Assembly (NCBI GenBank): GCA_028697875.1 | Contig: JAQVEQ010000027.1 | Span: 1-19,656, forward strand | Direction of reading: 5' to 3' | DNA length: 19,656 bases | From: Novosphingobium sp. | GTDB lineage: Bacteria; Pseudomonadota; Alphaproteobacteria; Sphingomonadales; Sphingomonadaceae | Shown here: positions 14,139 through 19,656 of the stretch, piece after piece | How positions within the stretch are numbered: position 1 is the stretch's first letter | How the letters are laid out: every line of letters begins with the position of its first letter | Notes under the pieces: generated by a model | Told to the model about the DNA's origin: nothing | The model's database searches: none | The model's input: only the letters and a program-made list of their open reading frames with translations | Program-made: the position numbers and the translations under genes

Positions 14139-15448
14139 CGGGCGCGGATCATTTCTTCTACCCGGACGAACTTTTCGCGCGGGGCGCCTTCGCGGGCGGC
14201 CTTTTCTTCGGCCTCCTCGATCTTTTTCCAGTCGCGGAAAGTGACTACGTCGAGATTGCGAGCCTCGGCCAGCCTGTCGAAGCCGGGGCGGCCTTCCTTG
14301 CGGATACTGCCGAGCACGCCGGAATCGTAGTCTTGCTCGATCTTGTCGATGGTGGAGAAGCCGTCGGGCCGGTTGGTGCCGATCGTGCCACTGGGACCGC
14401 GCCGTGCCCAGCCGACGCAATAGAGGCCGGGCAGAATGCGCCCTTCGTCATTGGCGAAGCGGCCGGCGCGCTGATCGAACGGGACCCCGGGAATGGGGGA
14501 AGTGCGATAGCCGATGCAACTGACCAATAGGTCGCAGGGGATCGTCTCGACCTTGCCGGTGGCGACCAGCTTGCCGTCCCGCAGCTCGGTTTCGGCGACT
14601 TCCAGGGCTTCCACCTTGCCATTGCCGACGATCCGTTCGGGCACCCCGAAGAACTGGAAAGCCACTTCCTTACCATAGTCCGCGCGAGAACCTTCGGGGA
14701 TCGCGGCGAAGCTGCGCAAGTGGCCGACCGACTTGCGCTGACCGGGTTCGAGCATCGCATCCTCGCCTTCTTCCGGGAGATCGTCCGCATCGACGCGCGG
14801 ACAGGCATTTTCCAGCAGCCCCAGTTCCCCGAGTTCCTTGGGGGTCATGGCGATCTGGTGCGGGCCGCGCCGCCCGAGAATGGTGATCTTTTCCAGCTTC
14901 GAGGTCTGAAGCACTTCGAGTGCGTGGACGACGATGTCGCTGCCTGCGAATTCCGCCTGTGTCTTGGAAAGGATACGGGCGACGTCCAGGGCGACGTTGC
15001 CCATGCCGACGATTATCGCATTGCGCCCGGTCAGGTCCGGGTCGAGCGTCGCGAAATTGGGGTGGCCGTTGTACCAGCCGACGAAGGCCGCGCTGCCGAA
15101 GACATTGGCCAGTTCCTCGCCCGGGATATCCAGCGGCCGGTCGTTGGGCGCGCCAGTGGCGAAGATTACGGCGTCGTAGAGTTCCTGCAGTTCCTCGACA
15201 GAAATATCCTGCCCGACCGTGACATTCCCGACGAAGCGGACGTTTTCCGAAAGGGCTGTCTTTTCATAGCGTTGTGACACGCCCTTGATCGACTGGTGGT
15301 CGGGTGCGACCCCGGTGCGAATCAGTCCGTAAGGAACGGGGAGGCGGTCGAAAATGTCGACGCGGACATCGTCGCCCCACTGCTTTTGCGCTGCTTCGGC
15401 CGTGTAGTAGCCCGCCGGGCCGGAGCCGATGATTGCCAGGTGCCGCAT
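14132..15448 (-). CDS. Adrenodoxin-reductase-type ferredoxin:NADP+ reductase (FprA-like)
   Basis: This 438-residue cytoplasmic flavoprotein moves electrons between NADPH and a ferredoxin. The FAD-binding loop is 'AIIGSGPAGYYTAE' (5-18), followed by 'LPVPYGLIRTGVAPDH' (36-51), the hallmark of the adrenodoxin reductase/FprA family. The NADPH-binding loop is 'VGMGNVALDVARIL' (147-160) with R193 and R194 in 'LGRRGP' for the 2'-phosphate. 'GWARRGPSGTIGTNRPDG' in the last quarter contacts both cofactors. The partner ferredoxin and the pathway (P450, dioxygenase or Fe-S assembly) are not encoded nearby. GGAAGGA lies before the ATG. The last 40 residues are charged, with 'EEAEEKAAREGAPREK'. It faces away from the c-di-GMP genes. 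Confidence 0.9.
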   Translation of the reverse strand: MRHLAIIGSGPAGYYTAEAAQKQWGDDVRVDIFDRLPVPYGLIRTGVAPDHQSIKGVSQRYEKTALSENVRFVGNVTVGQDISVEELQELYDAVIFATGAPNDRPLDIPGEELANVFGSAAFVGWYNGHPNFATLDPDLTGRNAIIVGMGNVALDVARILSKTQAEFAGSDIVVHALEVLQTSKLEKITILGRRGPHQIAMTPKELGELGLLENACPRVDADDLPEEGEDAMLEPGQRKSVGHLRSFAAIPEGSRADYGKEVAFQFFGVPERIVGNGKVEALEVAETELRDGKLVATGKVETIPCDLLVSCIGYRTSPIPGVPFDQRAGRFANDEGRILPGLYCVGWARRGPSGTIGTNRPDGFSTIDKIEQDYDSGVLGSIRKEGRPGFDRLAEARNLDVVTFRDWKKIEEAEEKAAREGAPREKFVRVEEMIRARG

Positions 15449-15467
15449 TCGTTATCCTTCCCGCGTC

Positions 15468-15487
15468 GATACGCTTATTCGCGTATC
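15468..15487 (-). promoter_or_regulatory. Perfect inverted repeat upstream of the ferredoxin reductase gene
   Basis: GATACGC and GCGTATC arms (7 bp, perfect) flank a 6-bp AT-rich centre, 19 bp before the start codon. It may be a repressor operator or an RNA hairpin near the ribosome-binding site. No regulator gene is adjacent. Confidence 0.45.
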
Positions 15488-15830
15488 TTTCTTCCCTATT
15501 TGGTCTTTCCGGACAAGCTCTTGCGAGAGGTGGATTTGGAAAGCATGTCGAAAGGGGACGCTCATGGAACCGGCGACGGAGAAAAGGCGGGGCTAGCCCC
15601 ATCGAACGTCCTCGCGTGTCCTCCCACGAGTTCTTGCGGCAAATTGGCGGAAAACCGGGGCGATTGGCAGTCCGATTAACTCTTTCTTCAAGGGCGCCGT
15701 TCATGGGTGTCCGATGGGTGGAAAAGCGAGCGGACTGGTGGCGATTTCGGCGAGAACCGGAAGGCGGGATCGTGGCGGAACGCAGGCTGATTCGCCGCGT
15801 GGAAATGGTATTCGCGGCACATATCCGCGT
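15488..15830. other. Intergenic stretch between the divergent reductase and c-di-GMP genes
   Basis: These 343 bp hold no gene I can support. They contain a perfect 12-bp palindrome (GGGGCTAGCCCC, 15589-15600) and a 44-codon open frame (15545-15679) with only a weak ribosome-binding site and no recognisable features. The part after 15714 is open in the frame of the following gene but has low third-position GC and rare codons (AGA, GGA), so it looks like leader rather than coding. Promoters for both flanking genes should lie here; none was certain. Confidence 0.5.
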
Positions 15831-18392
15831 ATGGCGCCCGGCACGCGCGAGGAACGGATTATTTCGCCGCATTGGTGGCTGGTTGGGCAGGGAATGGCCC
15901 TTGCTACGCTTCTTGTTGGTCTGGGGGGGTGGGCCTTGCCCGATCAGGCTTGCGCCGTCCCCATCGCAGCAGCTGTCCTGATTGCGCATTCGGCACGTTA
16001 TCTGGCCCGGTTCGAGGGCGACGGGCGCGCATCCGCGTTTCGCAAGGTGGCGGCGGCCCTCGGGCTGATCGCGCTGCCCATGGCGCTGTTCGGTTTCGGC
16101 TTCGCGCTATGGGCTTCGACGGGCAGCATCGGATGGCGGGCCGCTCTTGCGGCCCTGATCGCGGTTACCGTTCTTGGTTCGCTGATCCAGGCCGGGCGCC
16201 GCCACATGCTCCTGACCGTCACTCTGCCGCTGTGGACTGCCGTGGTGGTGGTCGACGGCAGTTCTGCAGGCGCAATTGCCCTGCTCATTTCGTTGCCGGT
16301 CGCGATATTCGCCAGCCGCAAGCAGATTGTCATTCTGCGTGCGAAATGGGAAGCTGCGGATGCCGAGGCGCACCGGCAGCGGCGCGCGCAGGAGATTCTC
16401 CACGACTTCGAGGAATCCGGACAAGGCTGGTTCTGGGAAACCGACCGGAGGGGGCACCTCACCTACCTTTCCCATCCGGTCGCCAGGGTGCTGGGCCGCA
16501 ATTACAAGAACTTGCTCGGACGTCCGTTTGTCGCCTTGTTCGACAGGACGGTTGGGGACAACGGGGGAGGACGCACGCTGGCTTTCCACTTGTCTGCCCG
16601 CTCCGCTTTCCATGAACTGGCAGTGCGCGCGGGAGTCCGTGCAGGTGCCGATGAACGCTGGTGGTCGATCGGGGGGCGCCCGCTCTATGACGATTTCGGC
16701 AACTTTATCGGTTTCCGCGGTTCGGGGCACGACCTGACGGAAAAGAAGAAGGCGCAGGACGAAGTATCGCGCCTCGCCCAGTACGATTCACTGACGGGCC
16801 TCGCCAACCGGCATAACATGCTGCGGACGCTCGACAAGCTGATGGCGCCCCCGCATCCGGTCAATCGCTCCTGTGCGGTCTTGCTGCTGGACCTGGACCG
16901 TTTCAAACAAGTCAACGATACGTTGGGCCATCCGGCAGGAGACGCGTTGCTCAAACAGGTTTCGCAACGCCTGCAGCGGGTGGTCGGAGCCGGAGGCAAG
17001 GTCGGGCGGCTTGGCGGCGACGAGTTCAAGGTGATCCTTGCCGAGAGCACTGACGGCGCAAAACTTGCCGAGCTCGCGCAAGAAATCATTGCCAACCTTT
17101 CGCAGCCCTATTCGATCGATGGGCACCGGGTGGTGATCGGCGCGTCGGTCGGTGTCGCGGTCGCCCCGGAACATGGCGAGACGAGCGAGGAACTGATCCG
17201 GAATGCCGACCTTGCCCTCTATGCCGCCAAGGATGCCGGTCGAGGATGCTATCACGTCTTTGCGAACGACCTGCATTCCCAGGCCGAGGAGCGGCGCCAA
17301 CTCGAACACGATCTGCGCGATGCGATCCAAGGTGGCGGGCTAGAATTGCATTACCAGCCGGTGGTTGATGCAGGGACAGGAGATATCTGTGCTTTCGAAG
17401 CGCTGTTGCGCTGGAATCACCCTGTCAAAGGTCAGCTTGCACCGGCCAGGTTCGTCGATATCGCCGAAGATGCCGGGCTTATTTCTGCCATTGGCGAGTG
17501 GGCCCTGCGGACGGCCTGTCATGATCTGTCCGGGTGGCCCGAGAGCATTCGCGTGGCGGTCAATGTCTCGCCGCTGCAATTCGCCAACCCGCAATTGCCC
17601 TCCATTGTCACCAACGCCATCGCTCGCGCCGGGATCGCACCCGAACGGCTGGAACTGGAAATTACGGAAAGCGTCTTCCTCACCGACGACGAGAACACCG
17701 ATGCGATGTTCACTGCGCTCAAGCGCGTCGGCGTTCGCCTTGCTCTGGACGATTTCGGGACCGGTTATGCGTCGCTCGGCTATCTGAAGAGAGCGCCGTT
17801 CGACAAGATCAAGATCGACCAGAGCTTCGTGCGCGGCGCGACCCAGCCGGGAAGCCGCAACGGAGCGATCATTGCCTCGATCACCAGCCTTGCCCAGTCT
17901 CTGGGAATGGATACGACGGCGGAAGGCGTCGAAACGCTGGATGAACTGGAACTGGTGAAGGCATACGGCTGCAGCCAGGTTCAGGGCTATATTTTCGACA
18001 GACCGCTGAGTTCGGAAGCCGTGGCCAAGCGGCTGAAGACCGGGGTGCAGGCGGTTCCGCAGGGCCCGCGTTGCGCTCGGGCCCCGCGCCAGAAAATGTT
18101 GCGCAAGGTTGTGCTGGGTCTCCATGGCAAGCCCTGCGACGGGACGATCCGGAACATCTCCGTCACCGGTGCGCTGGTGCAGGGGCTGCGGTATGTCGAG
18201 CCGGGCGCGGTCATGACCGTGGCTCTTTCGGAATCGCATGAAGTGACGGCCACCTGCCGCTGGTGCGACGACGACATGATGGGATTGGAATTTTCCGTCC
18301 CGCTGGAACGCGACGAGTGCGGCAATATTCTCGCAATCAGTGGCAGGAGGCCTGTTTCTCGCCATGCGGCTCTGCTGAGAAACACGGGCTAG
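15831..18392 (+). CDS. Membrane-anchored PAS-GGDEF-EAL-PilZ cyclic-di-GMP signalling protein
   Basis: From ATG at 15831 this is 853 residues. About six membrane segments span 15-161. A helical linker and PAS domain follow (about 192-306, with 'GQGWFWETD'). The GGDEF domain runs 311-476 with intact 'GGDEF' (395-399). The EAL domain runs 486-736 and keeps its expected metal/catalytic residues: E523 in 'EALLRW', N578, E610, D640-D641 in 'DDFGTGY', K661, E698 and Q718. A PilZ domain (about 751-821) ends the protein. Both synthesis and breakdown of c-di-GMP are possible. The GGDEF lacks the RxxD inhibitory site five residues upstream. In PilZ, 'NISVTG' is present but no RxxxR pair exists (nearest is RAPRQ). 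An in-frame ATG at 15714 would add 39 residues of non-coding-like composition; the start remains uncertain. Confidence 0.9.
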   Translation: MAPGTREERIISPHWWLVGQGMALATLLVGLGGWALPDQACAVPIAAAVLIAHSARYLARFEGDGRASAFRKVAAALGLIALPMALFGFGFALWASTGSIGWRAALAALIAVTVLGSLIQAGRRHMLLTVTLPLWTAVVVVDGSSAGAIALLISLPVAIFASRKQIVILRAKWEAADAEAHRQRRAQEILHDFEESGQGWFWETDRRGHLTYLSHPVARVLGRNYKNLLGRPFVALFDRTVGDNGGGRTLAFHLSARSAFHELAVRAGVRAGADERWWSIGGRPLYDDFGNFIGFRGSGHDLTEKKKAQDEVSRLAQYDSLTGLANRHNMLRTLDKLMAPPHPVNRSCAVLLLDLDRFKQVNDTLGHPAGDALLKQVSQRLQRVVGAGGKVGRLGGDEFKVILAESTDGAKLAELAQEIIANLSQPYSIDGHRVVIGASVGVAVAPEHGETSEELIRNADLALYAAKDAGRGCYHVFANDLHSQAEERRQLEHDLRDAIQGGGLELHYQPVVDAGTGDICAFEALLRWNHPVKGQLAPARFVDIAEDAGLISAIGEWALRTACHDLSGWPESIRVAVNVSPLQFANPQLPSIVTNAIARAGIAPERLELEITESVFLTDDENTDAMFTALKRVGVRLALDDFGTGYASLGYLKRAPFDKIKIDQSFVRGATQPGSRNGAIIASITSLAQSLGMDTTAEGVETLDELELVKAYGCSQVQGYIFDRPLSSEAVAKRLKTGVQAVPQGPRCARAPRQKMLRKVVLGLHGKPCDGTIRNISVTGALVQGLRYVEPGAVMTVALSESHEVTATCRWCDDDMMGLEFSVPLERDECGNILAISGRRPVSRHAALLRNTG
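16893..16969 (+). repeat. Copy 1 of a diverged direct repeat in the paired GGDEF domains
   Basis: This 77-bp GGDEF-coding block matches 19113-19189 closely, with only scattered, mostly synonymous differences, at a distance of 2,220 bp. It reflects duplication of the gene, possibly refreshed by gene conversion. Confidence 0.6.
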
Positions 18393-18509
18393 GGTCTGTT
18401 TCAGCCTTTATTTCGGGTTTTTGCGAATGGTTAAGGCTTTGTAGCTAAAGGGGACGGAGGAACTTGCTCGTGGCGTAGTCGGCGTCGCGGGCATCGGGGG
18501 AAGAAGTGC

Positions 18510-19656
18510 ATGGCCCTTGGTCAATTGCTTAAAGGTTTTCGCGGTGGCCCCGAGACTGAAGGGGCGGCGCGTGCTCTGCATGGCTTCGGCAGCGCCGATC
18601 GTCTCCGGTTGCTCGACAGTTACGAACAATCCGGGCAGGGCTGGTTCTGGGCGACTGACAGCGATGGGCAGCTGACTTATGCCAGCCCGGCAGTTCATGA
18701 AATTCTGGGAAAGGATGCCGATGCGCTTACCGGTTGTCCGGTCAGCGATATCTTCATCGTCGAACGGGACGAATTTGACGAGCAGGAAGGGAGCGGGCGG
18801 CCGCTGAGCTTCCTGCTCAAGGCACGTAACTCGATTACCGACCTCGTGGTAAGGGCTCCTATCGAGAGCAAGGAAGTCTGGTGGGCGATTTCGGGACGTC
18901 CCGTTTTCGATGAATCCGGCCGGTTCCAGGGATATGCCGGGCATGGCAAGGATGTTACCGTTCAACGGCAGGAGCAACGCGATGCCGCGCGGCTGGCCGA
19001 ATACGATTCACTGACCGGGCTCGCCAATCGCCATCGCATGTCGCGGCGGCTCAATTCGATTCTCACCGCCTATCGCGCGGCGAAGCGCAGTTGTGCGCTG
19101 GTGATGCTGGATCTGGACCGTTTCAAGCAGGTCAACGACACGCTGGGCCATCCGGCCGGCGACGAGTTGCTCAAGCAGGTTTCCCAGCGGCTCGACCGGA
19201 TCGTCGCCAAGCAGGGCGAGATCGGCCGTCTTGGCGGCGACGAGTTCCAGGTTATTCTTCCCGACCTCGACGATCGCGGCAAACTGGGTGAACTGGCCGC
19301 GCGGATCATCCAGATGCTGTCGCAGCCTTACACGATCGATGGTGCGCGCTGCACGATCGGAGCCTCGGTCGGTATTGCGATCGCGCCTTATGACGGGCTC
19401 GACAGCGATGAGCTCGTGCGAAGTGCGGACCTTGCGCTCTATGCGGCCAAGGGCGGCGGGCGGGGGCAGTACCGCTTCTATTCCAGCGACCTCAAGGACG
19501 AGGCGGAAGAACGCCGGCTGCTCGAAGATTACCTGCGCGACGCCCTAGCCCGCAACCAGCTTGTCATGCACTATCAGCCGGTGGTCCGGGCGGCGGACAA
19601 TTTCGTCGTCGGTTTCGAGGCGACGATCTATTGGGATCACCCGGAACGCGGCCCCA
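18510..19656 (+). CDS. PAS-GGDEF-EAL cyclic-di-GMP protein, 3' truncated by window
   Basis: The first 382 residues are visible. There is no membrane segment, so it is probably cytoplasmic. A short N-terminal helix is followed by a PAS domain (about 30-150, 'GQGWFWATD') and a GGDEF domain (about 160-325, intact 'GGDEF' at 242-246, 'LDLDRFKQVNDTLGHPAGD' at 200-218). An EAL domain then begins ('MHYQPVV' at 353-359). The EAL signature reads E370-A371-T372-I373-Y374-W375 in place of EALLRW, so both the Leu and the Arg of ExLxR are changed. This suggests weak or lost phosphodiesterase activity, but most of the domain lies outside the window. No RxxD inhibitory site precedes GGDEF. It is a tandem paralogue of the preceding gene, 117 bp downstream. 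GGGGGAAGAAG precedes the ATG. I read the frame by hand through to the window end with no break. Confidence 0.9.
   Translation, partial: MALGQLLKGFRGGPETEGAARALHGFGSADRLRLLDSYEQSGQGWFWATDSDGQLTYASPAVHEILGKDADALTGCPVSDIFIVERDEFDEQEGSGRPLSFLLKARNSITDLVVRAPIESKEVWWAISGRPVFDESGRFQGYAGHGKDVTVQRQEQRDAARLAEYDSLTGLANRHRMSRRLNSILTAYRAAKRSCALVMLDLDRFKQVNDTLGHPAGDELLKQVSQRLDRIVAKQGEIGRLGGDEFQVILPDLDDRGKLGELAARIIQMLSQPYTIDGARCTIGASVGIAIAPYDGLDSDELVRSADLALYAAKGGGRGQYRFYSSDLKDEAEERRLLEDYLRDALARNQLVMHYQPVVRAADNFVVGFEATIYWDHPERGP
19113..19189 (+). repeat. Copy 2 of the diverged direct repeat in the paired GGDEF domains
   Basis: This is the partner of 16893-16969 and encodes the same stretch of protein around 'LDRFKQVNDTLGHPAGD', differing at one residue in that region (A to E after GD). 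Confidence 0.6.

Noticed and set aside
15589..15600. Perfect 12-bp palindrome GGGGCTAGCCCC
   Set aside because: It is short, GC-rich and alone. It is not clearly a terminator or operator, and such palindromes arise by chance in GC-rich DNA.
15545..15679. A 44-codon open frame starting MSKGDAHGTGDGEKAG in the intergenic gap
   Set aside because: The ribosome-binding site is weak, there are no recognisable features, and codon use is not distinctive. It cannot be supported as a gene from sequence alone.
15714..15830. In-frame N-terminal extension of the PAS-GGDEF-EAL-PilZ gene
   Set aside because: Third-position GC is low, rare codons are frequent, and no ribosome-binding site precedes the ATG. 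The 15831 start is preferred, though its own ribosome-binding site is also weak.
18421..18460. TTAA-containing stretch before the second c-di-GMP gene, considered as a CtrA site
   Set aside because: CtrA consensus is TTAA-N7-TTAA; only one half-site is present, and the second half does not match at the required spacing.

Overview
The window is high-GC chromosomal DNA from an alphaproteobacterium, most likely of the order Sphingomonadales (Novosphingobium, Sphingobium or Erythrobacteraceae type). This rests on strong third-position GC bias, the look of the ribosomal proteins, a long acidic L9 tail, and a PAS-GGDEF-EAL gene pair of a style common in that order. It is inference from protein character, not a database match. 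I see no insertion sequence, prophage, CRISPR array, tRNA, rRNA or integration site. Almost everything is core or near-core genome.

Layout. (1) 2-700: the 3' end of trmD overlaps rplS (ribosomal protein L19), followed by a strong terminator. (2) 741-3049, plus strand: an APC-family amino-acid permease, then asd (aspartate-semialdehyde dehydrogenase), then a terminator that works in both directions. (3) 3126-6260, minus strand: a tightly packed marR-emrA-emrB type multidrug efflux operon with a candidate operator palindrome in front of marR. It is divergent from an alpha/beta hydrolase gene (6410-7168). (4) 7178-8462: a bidirectional terminator, then the minus-strand operon rpsF-rpsR-rplI (S6, S18, L9) with a roughly 95-165 nt leader. 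(5) 8628-10929: a Mur-ligase-family gene (MurC/Mpl-like) and a cytoplasmic S66 LD-carboxypeptidase gene, divergently arranged around a 52-bp gap. Together they look like a peptidoglycan-recycling module. (6) 10993-12700: fabD and fabG of fatty-acid synthesis, without the acpP and fabF genes that often follow. (7) 12907-14025: dnaN (sliding clamp), preceded by two hairpins, three GANTC sites and one DnaA-box-like 9-mer. (8) 14132-15448, minus strand: an adrenodoxin-reductase-type ferredoxin:NADP reductase, with its stop codon inside the terminator stem and a perfect inverted repeat 20 bp before its start. (9) 15831-19656: two tandem, paralogous cyclic-di-GMP genes. The first is a membrane-anchored PAS-GGDEF-EAL-PilZ protein. 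The second is a soluble PAS-GGDEF-EAL protein, cut by the window end, whose EAL signature is altered to EAT.

The genes do not form one system. The window joins housekeeping blocks (translation, lysine/threonine/methionine precursor synthesis, fatty acids, cell-wall turnover, replication) with a drug-efflux cassette and a c-di-GMP signalling pair. The parts most worth following up are the unusual Mur ligase paired with LdcA, and the duplicated c-di-GMP genes in which one copy carries a PilZ domain with a broken arginine motif and the other a degenerate EAL signature. I found no convincing evidence for a wholly new type of system.
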